A DNA stretch of 64,000 nt, taken from assembly GCF_017893945.1 (NCBI RefSeq), contig NZ_CP054257.1, positions 868,001-932,000 of the forward strand, given 5' to 3'. The notes under the pieces were generated by a model. That model was given only the letters and a program-made list of their open reading frames with translations. It was not told the origin of the DNA and ran no database searches. The translations under genes and the position numbers were made by a program. Positions 35,334 through 44,341 of this stretch are shown piece after piece. Source of the DNA: Treponema parvum (GTDB lineage Bacteria > Spirochaetota > Spirochaetia > Treponematales > Treponemataceae). Positions within the stretch are counted from its first letter, which is position 1. Each line of letters begins with the position of its first letter.

Positions 35334-35394
35334 ACTGCCTTTCCTCCTTATCGGCATCCCACTCGAATTTACCGTGTACAATCGTTTTGCCCAT
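35302..35394 (-). pseudogene. brnT toxin remnant
   Basis: A 30-codon frame beginning MGKTIVHGKFEWDADKEERQ at ATG 35394, which matches the N-terminus of BrnT, then running out of frame (YEKWCSQFYG and stop) across the brnA start. About 70 codons including the active-site residues are missing, so an internal deletion is the simplest explanation. It is the second brnT collapse in this window, after 13552-13902. Confidence 0.75.
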
Positions 35395-35411
35395 ATCAAC
35401 GTGTCCAAATT

Positions 35412-35441
35412 ACTATACATATGCCATATACAATTTGTCAA
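35412..35441 (-). promoter_or_regulatory. Promoter and operator of the brnTA remnant
   Basis: On the minus strand TTGACA (35441-35436), an 18-bp spacer and TATAGT (35417-35412) lie 18 bp upstream of the stub ATG. The spacer contains the palindromic ATATGGCATAT, a good candidate for BrnA binding. Confidence 0.7.
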
Positions 35442-35568
35442 TATTTTTTTTATTGACGCATTTTTTTTCAGGTAATAAAACATCGGGCAATACACACGCT
35501 TGCACGAAAAGGAATGGGAAGTGTATAATAATCTGATATAATGGCGCCGTTGTGTATATGATGACTTT

Positions 35569-35598
35569 TTGAACGCGAGGCTCCTTTGCTAATATAGA
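35569..35598 (+). promoter_or_regulatory. Promoter of the beta-helix lipoprotein gene
   Basis: TTGAAC (35569-35574), an 18-bp spacer and TATAGA (35593-35598) are followed by an AAAAGGA ribosome site and ATG 35621. It is divergent from the brnA promoter. Confidence 0.55.
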
Positions 35599-35620
35599 AA
35601 AGAAAAAGGAAATTTTGAGA

Positions 35621-38600
35621 ATGCGTAAGATTATCACGGTACTTATCGGCGCCGCTTCGATCGCGCTGCTTTTGGGCGTGACGGCTTGCAAAGAACTGTT
35701 TGCAGATATAGAAGAAGATTTTTCATATTGGGCGTCGGAACCCGCTATCACAAATTTCAGAGCGGCATCTACGGTGCAGACAAGCCCCGCAGGCGTTCAA
35801 TGCGTGCCGTCGGCAAGCGATGCGGTTATCACGCTCACCGTGCGCAATCCTAAAAACTTTTCGTTCATCATGCCGGGTTCCGGAGCGCCGACGGATATCG
35901 TAACTTTCGGAAGCGGCATACACGACTTATCGGGAACTAATCCGCCTGCAGTAGGCGCCGATTATACGCTTACGCAAAGCGGACAAAATACGCTGACGCT
36001 CACGTACAGAGCGGCTTTTTTGAAACGCTATGAGCAAAGCAGCGCGAACATCGGAGCTTCGATCAAACTCTACAGTACTGACGGCAGAAAATTCAATCAA
36101 ATTTATTCTTTTAGTTTGGAAGCGAACACACCGCCGCCGGATCCCGCACCCGTTGAGGCGGAAGCCGGTAAAATCGCGCTTTTTAAAACGCGTACACCCG
36201 ACTCGCAGGGCAAGCACTATTACGTTTTGTGCTTTAAAGTCGCAGGTCTGCCCGGTGAAAACGTGCTGTCCGGCGTTCCTCCGAAAAAGCTGCACGGCGA
36301 CCTTACACATGTATATGTGAGCAAAAACGGCGGCACTGAAACTCCATGTCCCGTTACGCTTACTACAACCGATTTTAATATTACAAACTCGGGCGGCACT
36401 TTTATCCCGGAAGCGGCTGTCGATAAGTTATCGGGTACGGAAGCGGACACCCTTTCGGGAAGTCCGCAGCCGGACGATGTTCCTTCCGGCCCGTGGGTGC
36501 TCTATCTTAAAACGGACGTTCCCGTCGGCGGAGTTACGGCAAAATACGGCATACGCCTCTTTGACGGAAAGTTTTATTCAGCGCGTGCGGAACAGACGAT
36601 AGGTAAGCGCACGCTTCCCGATCCTAAGGTATTCGCCCATGCGGATATAGACAATGTAGCCGCTTTCGGTGTGTATACCGAAGCGACTAAAATTGTTACG
36701 CCGGGTACCATAGCTACCATAGACAGCAACGACTTAAACGGCGGCGGTACCCTTAACGGTTCGGACGAAACTCACGCGATCCCCGTGTACAGCGCATACG
36801 GGAAGGCCGTAAAGCTCACGATTAAGAAGCCTGACGGGACAGATTATCCTGCAGGTGTTACCGTGCGTCCGGGTGTCCAATGGGTATCGGGTTCCGACGT
36901 AGACGGCAGCATAGGCGTTAATGCGGGGCAAAGCGCCGTCGTTACGCTTCCTTCTCCGGCGGACGCAGGCGGTGAAGCCGTGTACAAAGTCAGCTTTAAA
37001 GCATCCGGCGAGGGCTTTGATGACAGCGCTACGCGTACGCTGTACTACAAAGTACGCAGGGAAATAAAAGCCGTCAACAATTTGCCGATGTGGTATATGC
37101 TCGGCGCCGCCATAGAGAAAATCGACTTAGACGAAGCAGGCACCGTCAAAATAAGCGGAACCATAAAGGCGGAAAATATCGGTTATCCTCCGCTTCCAGA
37201 CGGTTCTTTAGTAGAAAACGACAGCGCTATAGAGGTCAGCGGAGAACGTGATGCGCATGATTATCCGGGCAAAACGGTTACCCTCATAGGGGATTCCAAA
37301 ACATCTTCGATACTCGATGCTTCAAATCTATGCAACGTTTTTAGTATAGTTTATAATGGAAAGCTCATTCTTAAAAATGTAACGCTGCAAAACGGTAAAG
37401 CTTCCGGCGGTTACGGCGGCGGCATCTCTATAGGTGATAACGGTTCTTCATGCGAAATGACGGATACGGATATTAAGAATTGTAAAGTAATTGGAATCAC
37501 CGGACAGGGCGGCGCGTTATGGGTCAGAGAAGGCGGCAGTCTCACAGTCGGATCGGGCTGCGTGATCTCCGCCAACAATGCGCCAAACGGCAAAGGTGCA
37601 GGCATCTATGTAAAAAGCGGCGGTACTTTCAATATATCGGGCAATGCAAAGATTGACGAGGGGAACGACGTCTATTTGGGAGCGGACACAGATAGTCCGT
37701 ATGATCCATCAAAAAACGCAAAGATAACCGTTAACGGTGAGCTTACCGGCACTCACACCGTCGCAAAGATAACGCCTGAAGATTATGCGGCGAATCGTGT
37801 AATCGTAAAGACTTCCGGAGAAGACATCAGCGGGTATGCGGACAGGTTTAAAATAGCCGACGAGCCCAATTCCTCGCCTCCGCCTTCGACGATTTCATGG
37901 AAGCTGAAATATAACGGCGGCGCCCTCGTTTTGAAACAGGCGACGACGCCCATACCAAGCGGTTCCGATGCGTGGAAGACGCTGAAAAATTCGATTGAGG
38001 CGGAGAGCGTGGAAGACGGCGATGAATTCCTTGTACAGGGTGCTATAACGGCAACAAGCACGACGGATAACTACGGTGCGATCAGCGTAACAAAAAAGAT
38101 TACCGTAAAAGGGATCGGCTCAACTCCCGTACTCAACGCAAACAGCAACGGCACCAATCGTCCTCCAACGCCTCACCGCATCTTTACCGTAGAAAACGGC
38201 GGAGAAATCACGCTTAAAGACATTACGCTCACAGGCGGAAAAGTGGCCGGTTCGGGAGAAGGAGCGCTGGGAGGCGGCATACTTGTCAAAGCGGGGGGCA
38301 AGGCAAAACTTACAAACTGTACCGTTAAAGAGTGCGGGGCAACGGGGGCAGGCGGCGGCATTTACGCAGAAGATGGTGCCGAAATTACCTTGACAAACAC
38401 GCAGATAAAGAGCTGTACCGCAGACGAGAACGGCGGCGGCGTGTATGTCAAGGACAGCAAGCTTACGCTCACCAATGCAACTATCGGCGGCAGCACGGCA
38501 TCCGACGGCAATAAGTCAAAAAGGGGCGGCGGTATCTACATTGCAAACGGAACGCTCGACGTTTCTGCAGGCAGCTTCATACAGCACAATCAAACAGCCG

Positions 38601-39397
38601 GCTCAAGCGGCCTGGAAGCCGGAGGCGGCGGTATTTTTATAAAGAGCGGAAAACTTACTTTAAACGGTACGGTCTCCGATAATACGGCTTTGAACGGTAC
38701 TGCATTTGTGGTAGGCGGCGGCGTATATGTAGTATATGGTGAGTTTATAATGAAGCCCGGGGCAACGATATCGGGCAATACATCAAAATTGGGCGGCGGC
38801 GTATATATTGATGCGTATGATTCTCCAAATGGGGGAGCGGGTACCTTTACTATGGAAGGCGGAGAGATTTCCGGCTGTACGGCAGGCGGCCCCGGATTTA
38901 CCGATGCGGCAGGCGGCGGTGTGTACATTAATGCCAACGGAACGCAACGCGGCACCTTTACTATGGAAGGGGGCAGCATTACCGGCTGTACGGCTGAAGT
39001 GACGTCAAACAAAGCGCACGGCGGCGGCGTGTATGCAAAGGACGGAACCGTATTTAAGATGTCAGGCAGTGCGGTTATTACACCGTCAACCCAAACGAAT
39101 ACCGCGACAAAGAGCTTCAACGACGTGTATTTGGATAATGATTCCAGTGGGGCGTTTATTACCGTTACCGGTGCGCTGACTAGTACTCCTACTGTAGCAA
39201 GACTCACGATGAAGGACATTGGCACTACCCCTGGGGTTGATAGTGGCTATATTGACGGACGGGTGGTTGTCAAAGGCGTTAAATCTGCTGCTGATGCGGC
39301 TAAATTTAAAGTAACACCGCGGGCAGCTACAACTCCCGCGCAGAACTGGAAAGTTGAGTGGGATAATGATAAATCAGGCGTACTGAAGAAGCAATAA
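35621..39397 (+). CDS. Large surface lipoprotein with right-handed beta-helix repeats
   Basis: A 1258-residue lipoprotein. The signal peptide ends in the lipobox GVTAC (about Cys23). Residues about 35-480 contain beta-sandwich-like segments with repeats such as VRNPKNFSFIMPGSGAP. From about 490 to the end, two blocks of parallel beta-helix turns are seen, each turn marked by GGGIY/GGGVY followed by a T- and S-rich strand (GGGIYAEDGAEITLT, GGGVYVKDSKLTLT, GGGVYINANG). The two blocks are alike (EAGTVKISG and EDGDEFLVQ introducing them) and share an ITPEDYAANRVIVK/MKDIGTTPG ending, so the gene seems to have grown by internal duplication. It is likely exposed at the cell surface and is an adhesin or decoy candidate. 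I start at ATG 35621; TTG 35615 is also in frame. Confidence 0.82.
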   Translation: MRKIITVLIGAASIALLLGVTACKELFADIEEDFSYWASEPAITNFRAASTVQTSPAGVQCVPSASDAVITLTVRNPKNFSFIMPGSGAPTDIVTFGSGIHDLSGTNPPAVGADYTLTQSGQNTLTLTYRAAFLKRYEQSSANIGASIKLYSTDGRKFNQIYSFSLEANTPPPDPAPVEAEAGKIALFKTRTPDSQGKHYYVLCFKVAGLPGENVLSGVPPKKLHGDLTHVYVSKNGGTETPCPVTLTTTDFNITNSGGTFIPEAAVDKLSGTEADTLSGSPQPDDVPSGPWVLYLKTDVPVGGVTAKYGIRLFDGKFYSARAEQTIGKRTLPDPKVFAHADIDNVAAFGVYTEATKIVTPGTIATIDSNDLNGGGTLNGSDETHAIPVYSAYGKAVKLTIKKPDGTDYPAGVTVRPGVQWVSGSDVDGSIGVNAGQSAVVTLPSPADAGGEAVYKVSFKASGEGFDDSATRTLYYKVRREIKAVNNLPMWYMLGAAIEKIDLDEAGTVKISGTIKAENIGYPPLPDGSLVENDSAIEVSGERDAHDYPGKTVTLIGDSKTSSILDASNLCNVFSIVYNGKLILKNVTLQNGKASGGYGGGISIGDNGSSCEMTDTDIKNCKVIGITGQGGALWVREGGSLTVGSGCVISANNAPNGKGAGIYVKSGGTFNISGNAKIDEGNDVYLGADTDSPYDPSKNAKITVNGELTGTHTVAKITPEDYAANRVIVKTSGEDISGYADRFKIADEPNSSPPPSTISWKLKYNGGALVLKQATTPIPSGSDAWKTLKNSIEAESVEDGDEFLVQGAITATSTTDNYGAISVTKKITVKGIGSTPVLNANSNGTNRPPTPHRIFTVENGGEITLKDITLTGGKVAGSGEGALGGGILVKAGGKAKLTNCTVKECGATGAGGGIYAEDGAEITLTNTQIKSCTADENGGGVYVKDSKLTLTNATIGGSTASDGNKSKRGGGIYIANGTLDVSAGSFIQHNQTAGSSGLEAGGGGIFIKSGKLTLNGTVSDNTALNGTAFVVGGGVYVVYGEFIMKPGATISGNTSKLGGGVYIDAYDSPNGGAGTFTMEGGEISGCTAGGPGFTDAAGGGVYINANGTQRGTFTMEGGSITGCTAEVTSNKAHGGGVYAKDGTVFKMSGSAVITPSTQTNTATKSFNDVYLDNDSSGAFITVTGALTSTPTVARLTMKDIGTTPGVDSGYIDGRVVVKGVKSAADAAKFKVTPRAATTPAQNWKVEWDNDKSGVLKKQ

Positions 39398-39412
39398 GCA
39401 ATAGGTAATTCA

Positions 39413-39586
39413 CGGAGCCATAGCTCCATACAGTGCGGAGGGATAGCTCCCGACAGTATGGGCACATACATCCATAGAGTATGGGTGCATACGCCCACAG
39501 GGCATGGACGCATAGCCCCATAGAGCATTGGTACATAGACCCGCAGAGCATGGGCGCATAAGTTCATAAAGCGTGGGCGCATAGTC
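39413..39586. repeat. 23-bp-period tandem array A
   Basis: About 7.5 units of 23 bp (one of 25) with consensus near GGCGCATAGCCCCATAGAGC plus ATG: 39413-39435, 39436-39460, 39461-39483, 39484-39506, 39507-39529, 39530-39552, 39553-39575 and a partial to 39586. The period is not a multiple of three, and no ORF with family support spans it. There are no spacers, so it is not CRISPR. Confidence 0.8.
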
Positions 39587-39611
39587 TGAAAAACTCGCGA
39601 TCCGTCCCGTT

Positions 39612-39749
39612 CGATCCTTTCGTATCGCCCTATACGAACGTTTCGCATCGCCCTATTCGAGCCTCTCGTATCGAGCGGATCAGACCTGCCCACCTGTCTG
39701 GATCGAGCCTTTCGAATCGCCAGGATCGCGACTCCCGTTCCGCTCGGAT
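39612..39749. repeat. 23-bp-period tandem array B
   Basis: Six units of exactly 23 bp, related to CGATCCTTTCGTATCGCCC plus TATA: starts at 39612, 39635, 39658, 39681, 39704 and 39727. The unit sequence differs from array A but the period is the same. The rest of the 411-bp gap between the lipoprotein and rpn genes contains only the short spacers around these arrays and a weak promoter. Confidence 0.75.
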
Positions 39750-39808
39750 CAGGGGTCCCTCATAAAATTGCTGCAACTGTGGTATAATACGACAAGAGAG
39801 GGCTGCCT

Positions 39809-40622
39809 ATGCAAAAACGTTTTGACGATTTAACGATAACCGACGATTATATGTTTTGAGCGGTTATGCAGGATAAATCTATCTGTACGGCGGTATTGAA
39901 TATGGTACTTGCAGACTCGATCGGGCCGATTAGTGATATAACCTATCAAAAAACCTTTGACCAAACAGGCTATGCAAAAAGCATACGCCTTGATGTATGG
40001 GTTACCGGAAGCAACGGCAGCGTTTACGATGTGGAGATGCAGACAACAAATAAACAAGACCTTGCTAAACGCTTACGCTACTATCAATCTGTTATCGACG
40101 TAAGCAGCCTTGAAAAAGGTGGGCATTATACCGATTTGCCGGATTCGTTTATTCTGTTTTTTTTGCCCGTTCGACTACCTGAACAGAGGCCTCCCTGTAT
40201 ATACCTTCAAAACGATATGCAGCGAGAATACAGAAATCGCATTACAGGACGGCATAACTAGAGTCATTATCAACAGCACTGCCGCAGATAAGACGCCTGA
40301 CCCTGAACTCAAAGCTTTTTTGGAATACATGAACGGCGTTGTCAGCGATAAACCGTTTATCCGTAAAATAGACAGGTATATCAAAGAACTAAAAAAAAAT
40401 GAGGAGAGGAGGAAAGAGTACATGTTAATACAATCATTTGAAATGGATGCGCGAAGGGACGGCATACAACAAGGCATAAAACAAGGTGTCCAACAAGGCT
40501 TTGCCGACGGCGCATACCAGACAAAACTTGAAACGGCAAAACTTATGCGTACGCATAATTACCCCATTGCCGAAATTTGTACAATGACCGGCCTCACCAA
40601 AGAAGAAGTGGAAAACCTTTGA
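39809..40622 (+). pseudogene. Rpn/PD-(D/E)XK nuclease family transposase-like gene, doubly disrupted
   Basis: Reads as one Rpn (recombination-promoting nuclease)/PF12784-type protein of about 271 codons from ATG 39809 (MQKRFDDLTITDDYMF). Two lesions occur. The first is a TGA at codon 17 (39857-39859), where relatives have Cys, Gly or Ser before AVMQDK. The second is a +1 frameshift in a run of eight Ts (40157-40164), where seven would restore FILFFCPFDYLNRGLP. After the shift the frame continues with ALQDGITRVIINSTAAD, KPFIRKIDRYIKELKKNEE and the C-terminal IAEICTMTGLTKEEVENL. The catalytic core DVWVTGSNGSVYDVEMQT is preserved. A TATAAT at 39783-39788 and AGAGGG precede the start. Confidence 0.85.
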
Positions 40623-40721
40623 GACCGGCACAAAACCTACACTTTATTACACCTCCGTGTATGGGGGTATTCTTTGCTAAGTTGAGCGTAAACTCAATGC
40701 TTGGCAGGCTTTTTACGCCCT

Positions 40722-40750
40722 TTGACTAAATCCTTTGTTTGCGTTAAACT
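40722..40750 (+). promoter_or_regulatory. Promoter of the rpsP-rplS operon
   Basis: TTGACT (40722-40727), a 17-bp spacer and TAAACT (40745-40750), about 80 bp upstream of rpsP. The -10 match is moderate. A GTTGAG/CTCAAT inverted repeat lies just upstream. Confidence 0.45.
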
Positions 40751-40832
40751 ATTTTCTTATATCGCATTGTATTGCGGCATATATTTTAAGACTTGACGTC
40801 ATTCCGTTTGAGTCTTTTACGGAGGTAAGCAG

Positions 40833-41072
40833 GTGGTAAAGATCAGACTAAAGAAATTCGGCGCGCAAAAGCAGCCGTACTACCGTATTGTCGTTCAGGA
40901 TTCGCGTAAGCCGCGCGACGGCGTCTGCATTGAAGAACTTGGAACATATCGGCCGATTGCAAAAGAAGGCGATCAGGTTTCTTTTAATGCCGAACGCGTT
41001 AAGTACTGGCTCAGCGTCGGCGCACAGCCTACGGAAACCGTCGGTAAATTGATCAAAAAAGCGGCAAAATAA
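40833..41072 (+). CDS. rpsP: 30S ribosomal protein S16
   Basis: A 79-residue S16 with [20 protein letters not shown] and [18 protein letters not shown], normal length. The start is GTG 40833, chosen because GGAGG lies 8 nt upstream and the family begins VKIRL. It heads the conserved order rpsP-khpA-rimM-trmD-rplS, linking small-subunit maturation, 16S processing and tRNA modification. Confidence 0.98.
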   Translation: MVKIRLKKFGAQKQPYYRIVVQDSRKPRDGVCIEELGTYRPIAKEGDQVSFNAERVKYWLSVGAQPTETVGKLIKKAAK

Positions 41073-41090
41073 GATATGGGAGCAGCCAGT

Positions 41091-41324
41091 ATGGAAAAAG
41101 ACCTGATCGAATATATTGCAAAATCATTGGTCGATGATCCCGATGCTGTTTCAGTAACGGAAACGGAAGGCGACAGAGGATCCGTTATTCAGCTTAAAGT
41201 TGCTGACAGCGATATTGGAAAAGTTATCGGCAAGTACGGAAGAATAGCCAAAGCTTTGCGTACCGTTTTAAGCGCGTCCGCCGTCAGAGACGGAAAACGT
41301 TACAGTCTTGAAATATTGGACTAG
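41091..41324 (+). CDS. khpA: KhpA-type KH-domain RNA-binding protein
   Basis: A 77-residue single KH-domain protein. The core includes DSDIGKVIGKYGRIAKALRTV with the GxxG loop (GKYG). KhpA binds RNA, often with KhpB, and influences cell division or envelope mRNA in other bacteria. I start at ATG 41091 because GGGAG (41078-41082) lies 8 nt upstream; the frame also offers an ATG at 41076. It lies between rpsP and rimM as in many bacteria. Confidence 0.92.
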   Translation: MEKDLIEYIAKSLVDDPDAVSVTETEGDRGSVIQLKVADSDIGKVIGKYGRIAKALRTVLSASAVRDGKRYSLEILD

Positions 41325-41333
41325 GGAACGAGC

Positions 41334-41924
41334 GTGCTTGAACAGGTTACGGTCGGTTTCGTCCGAGGCGCCCACGGCGTTACGGGGGAATTCAGAGTAG
41401 AAAGTGCTTCGGGAGAATTTGAACATATTCTTGTTCTTAGAGAAGTCACTTTGAGGGGCTCAGGCGAGCAAAAGATCTTTAAGGTCGAATATGTAAAGCC
41501 TGCAGACAGCACCTTGTATATGAAACTTGCGGGTATCGATTCGCCCGATGATGTACGAAAGTACAACAGATGGGAAATAGTTGTTCCGCGAAAATATGCC
41601 GCTCCTTTAAATAAAAACGAGTGGTATATTGACGATCTAAAACAGTGTTCTCTTGTTTATTTTGCTGAGAACAAGGACGGATTGAAAGACAAATCTGAAT
41701 CCGCCGTAAAGGTGGGTACAGTCACAGACGTATTGGAAGGCGGAGGCGGTTACTTATTTGAAGTTTCTATCTCCGAGAACTGCGATCTTCTTTCAAAAGA
41801 CATACGATATACGGCTTCAGGTAAAAGCAGGAGCGTATTTGTTCCTTTTAATTACGAGCACATACGCAATGTCGATGTTAAAAGAAAAGAGATTGAGTTG
41901 ATGCACCTCTGGATTCTGGAGTAA
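41334..41924 (+). CDS. rimM: Ribosome maturation factor RimM
   Basis: A 196-residue RimM that binds S19 and aids 16S rRNA processing. It has VGFVRGAHGVTGEFRVES at the N-terminal domain and the PRC-barrel region WYIDDLKQCSLVY through FVPFNYEHIRNVDVKRKEIEL. The start is GTG 41334. It follows khpA by 9 bp and precedes trmD by 4 bp. Confidence 0.95.
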   Translation: MLEQVTVGFVRGAHGVTGEFRVESASGEFEHILVLREVTLRGSGEQKIFKVEYVKPADSTLYMKLAGIDSPDDVRKYNRWEIVVPRKYAAPLNKNEWYIDDLKQCSLVYFAENKDGLKDKSESAVKVGTVTDVLEGGGGYLFEVSISENCDLLSKDIRYTASGKSRSVFVPFNYEHIRNVDVKRKEIELMHLWILE

Positions 41925-41928
41925 TTCC

Positions 41929-42714
41929 ATGAAATTTACCGTGCTGACCTTATTCCCTGAAATCTTGAGCGCCTATTTTGAAACCTCAATCATGGCGAAA
42001 GCGGTTGAAAAGGGAATTATAGCCTACGATCTGGTGAATATCAGGGATTTTGCCATTGATAAACACCGAACCTGTGACGACAGTCCGTATGGCGGAGGAG
42101 CCGGACAGCTTATGCTTCCGGGCCCTCTCGGAAGTGCGCTTGACAGCGTACGGTCAGGCCGAAAGTACGTTATTTACGTAACTCCCGGCGGCAGACCGTT
42201 TACGCAAAAAAGAGCACAGGAGCTAAGCCTTAAAGACGAGCTTGTGATAATCTGCGGAAGATACGAAGGTATCGACCAAAGGATAATCGATTATTACGTT
42301 GACGAGGAAATCTCAATAGGAGATTACGTTATGTCAAGCGGAGAAGTGTCCTCCATCGTCATAATCGATACCGTATACAGGCTTATCGAAGGCGTAATTT
42401 CCAGCGGATCGCTTGAAGAAGAAAGCTATTCCGATGGGCTTTTGGAATATCCTCAGTACACCAGACCGCCTGTGTACAAGGGGCTTGAAGTTCCCGACGT
42501 TTTAACTTCGGGGAATCATGAAAATATTCGTAAATGGCGTCTGAAAAAACGTTTGGAAAAAACGCTTGCAAACCGTCCCGATTTGATATGGTCTTTGCGT
42601 TTGTCCGGGCAGCTTACTTTGGAAGCCGAAAAATTGATTGAGGAAATAACACAGCAGTCTTTTTTAAAAAAGGCTAAAAAGCGCAAAAGATCCGAAAGGA
42701 AAAAATCCCTTTGA
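41929..42714 (+). CDS. trmD: tRNA (guanine-N1)-methyltransferase TrmD
   Basis: Methylates G37 of tRNAs, preventing +1 frameshifts. A 261-residue SPOUT-family enzyme: [39 protein letters not shown], the knot motif [16 protein letters not shown] and [19 protein letters not shown]. The C-terminal tail ([16 protein letters not shown]) is basic and somewhat extended. It sits in the canonical position between rimM and rplS. Confidence 0.97.
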   Translation: MKFTVLTLFPEILSAYFETSIMAKAVEKGIIAYDLVNIRDFAIDKHRTCDDSPYGGGAGQLMLPGPLGSALDSVRSGRKYVIYVTPGGRPFTQKRAQELSLKDELVIICGRYEGIDQRIIDYYVDEEISIGDYVMSSGEVSSIVIIDTVYRLIEGVISSGSLEEESYSDGLLEYPQYTRPPVYKGLEVPDVLTSGNHENIRKWRLKKRLEKTLANRPDLIWSLRLSGQLTLEAEKLIEEITQQSFLKKAKKRKRSERKKSL

Positions 42715-42745
42715 TCGATCGACGCGACTTTTAAATGGAGAAATT

Positions 42746-43189
42746 ATGGATCTGATAAGAACAATTGAAGAACAAAATAAACGTCCGGGCGCCCAAAAAT
42801 TTAATGTCGGCGATACCGTAAAAGTTCACTTTAAAATTGTCGAAGGTAAGACGGAACGTGTACAGATTTACGAAGGAATAGTCCTTTGTATGAAAAACAG
42901 CGGAATCGGCCGAACTTTTACCGTTCGTAAAAATTCTTACGGCGTCGGCGTCGAGCGTGTCTTCCCGTTGAATTCTCCGCGTATCATGCAGGTTGAAGTT
43001 GTTCATGCCGGAAAAGTGCGCCGTTCGAAACTGTATTATCTGCGCGATAAGGTAGGTAAGGCTGCGAAGGTTAAGGAACTGGTTGGTGGAAAAGTCGCCG
43101 CCGCTATGGCAGCTCGCAATGCCGCAGCAGCAGCCGCCGCTGCCGCTAAAGAAGCGACCGTAAAGGCCGAAGCGGAAAGCCAGGCTTAA
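42746..43189 (+). CDS. rplS: 50S ribosomal protein L19 with alanine-rich C-terminal extension
   Basis: L19 bridges the 30S-50S interface. Residues about 1-115 are standard ([52 protein letters not shown]). The remaining roughly 30 residues form an unusual tail of [20 protein letters not shown] type, making 147 residues where about 115-120 is usual. The coding sequence of the tail is GC-rich and repetitive (GCA/GCC runs). It closes the rpsP operon; the FliK-like gene follows after 18 bp. Confidence 0.96.
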   Translation: MDLIRTIEEQNKRPGAQKFNVGDTVKVHFKIVEGKTERVQIYEGIVLCMKNSGIGRTFTVRKNSYGVGVERVFPLNSPRIMQVEVVHAGKVRRSKLYYLRDKVGKAAKVKELVGGKVAAAMAARNAAAAAAAAAKEATVKAEAESQA

Positions 43190-43207
43190 TACCGTTTAAA
43201 AATTTGT

Positions 43208-44341
43208 ATGAGTACGTCCAGCGTATACATACATTCCGTATCTTCCCTGAACAGTCCCGGCCAAAGGTCGGAACTGCGGGAGGGAAGACTTGTATTTGTT
43301 CGTGTGCTTTCCACCGATTCCGACGGCCGCTACACGGTTTCCTTCGGCGGTTCGAAGTTTTCGGTTCATGCACGTTCTCCTCTGATTCCCGGCAGCTCTT
43401 TTCAGGCAAAAATAACATTACAAAACGGCAACGTAGCCCTCATTCCGCACGGTTCCGTTTTGCCGGACGCATTTATCCTAAAAAAAATCTTGTCCGACAA
43501 TTCGTCATCCGCTCTGCAGTCTATTTCCGATCCTGTTCTCGTCGAGTATTTTTTGTCGTTGGGGCTTGTCCCCGACACATTGTCGCTCCGTCTGTTTCAA
43601 CAGCTCAGAGAGCTCGGCCTGCGTTTTGATGCGCGCCTTTTATCCAAAGCGCGCTCTGCGGCTCTCCGTTTTTCGGGAGAAGAGACGGCGGCGGCGGAAG
43701 CGGCTCTTCTTCTTGAAAAAAACGGAATGGAAAGCTCCGACAAGGTGATAAAAGCCGTTTTGTCGAGCGGCCGGGAATTCGGTGAATCGAGCGGCAGAGA
43801 ATTCGGCGAATCAGACAAATCGGACGGCCGGGGATCGGGTGAAGCGGATGAAGCAGGCGAAACCGCGGCGGATTTTAAATCCTTGTTTTTTGATGATGCC
43901 TCTTTTGCATACGGGAACGGCCGAAAATGCGGCGCGCTGACGCTTTTTAATCACCTTGCCGATAAGAATTCTTCCGGCGCCCATTGGATAGTTCTTCCTT
44001 TTGATTTTTCTTTTCCGGGAAAAAAAATGCTGGGCAGCGGAAATTTAAGACTTTGCCTTGATCTTGTAAAAAAGAATGTAAAAAAAATGGTCGTTTCGGC
44101 AAATACGGACGGACAGGAATATACTTTTGTGGTATACTATGATAATAAAGCGGGTGATTTTAAAAAGGTTCTTTTTTCAATCGAACCTCCGCCTTCGTCG
44201 GGTTTTGACAGAGTTCGGGACGCTCTTAAGCTTTTTTTGTCGTCAGGTGGAAACTCCGTTGAAGTTGAAAGGATTCGGGGAGAGGCGACGCCTTTTTTTA
44301 CAGATAATTTGCCTGTGGATTTTGTTAGAGGCTTGGTGTGA
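43208..44341 (+). CDS. FliK-like flagellar hook-length control candidate
   Basis: A 377-residue protein. The N-terminal half has a beta-rich part (LVFVRVLSTDSDGRYTVSFGG) and helices; the middle (about residues 185-215) is a low-complexity linker with near-repeats of SSGREFGES; the C-terminal part (HWIVLPFDFSFPGKKMLGSG, LRLCLDLVKKNVKKMVVSAN, YTFVVYYDN) resembles the FliK C-terminal hook-length domain. The next gene encodes an FlhB-like fragment, which FliK would contact. The family call is moderate; the gene has no signal peptide. The ATG overlaps the next start only at its stop. Confidence 0.5.
   Translation: MSTSSVYIHSVSSLNSPGQRSELREGRLVFVRVLSTDSDGRYTVSFGGSKFSVHARSPLIPGSSFQAKITLQNGNVALIPHGSVLPDAFILKKILSDNSSSALQSISDPVLVEYFLSLGLVPDTLSLRLFQQLRELGLRFDARLLSKARSAALRFSGEETAAAEAALLLEKNGMESSDKVIKAVLSSGREFGESSGREFGESDKSDGRGSGEADEAGETAADFKSLFFDDASFAYGNGRKCGALTLFNHLADKNSSGAHWIVLPFDFSFPGKKMLGSGNLRLCLDLVKKNVKKMVVSANTDGQEYTFVVYYDNKAGDFKKVLFSIEPPPSSGFDRVRDALKLFLSSGGNSVEVERIRGEATPFFTDNLPVDFVRGLV

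Noticed and set aside
38590..39225. 211-codon and other minus-strand ORFs under the beta-helix gene
   Set aside because: They arise from the repetitive GC-rich coding strand, are proline-rich and have no family features.
39247..39693. Minus-strand ORFs across the tandem arrays
   Set aside because: The 23-bp period shifts frame each unit, so the peptides have no consistent repeat and no ribosome site; probably non-coding.
39413..39749. Possible CRISPR array
   Set aside because: Units are directly adjacent with no unique spacers between them, the period is 23 bp, units are degenerate, and no cas genes are nearby.
21606..39859. TGA read as selenocysteine or other sense codon at 21606 and 39857
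   Set aside because: No SECIS-like hairpin was apparent, the Rpn gene has a second lesion, and all other genes end normally at TGA, so ordinary nonsense mutations are more likely.
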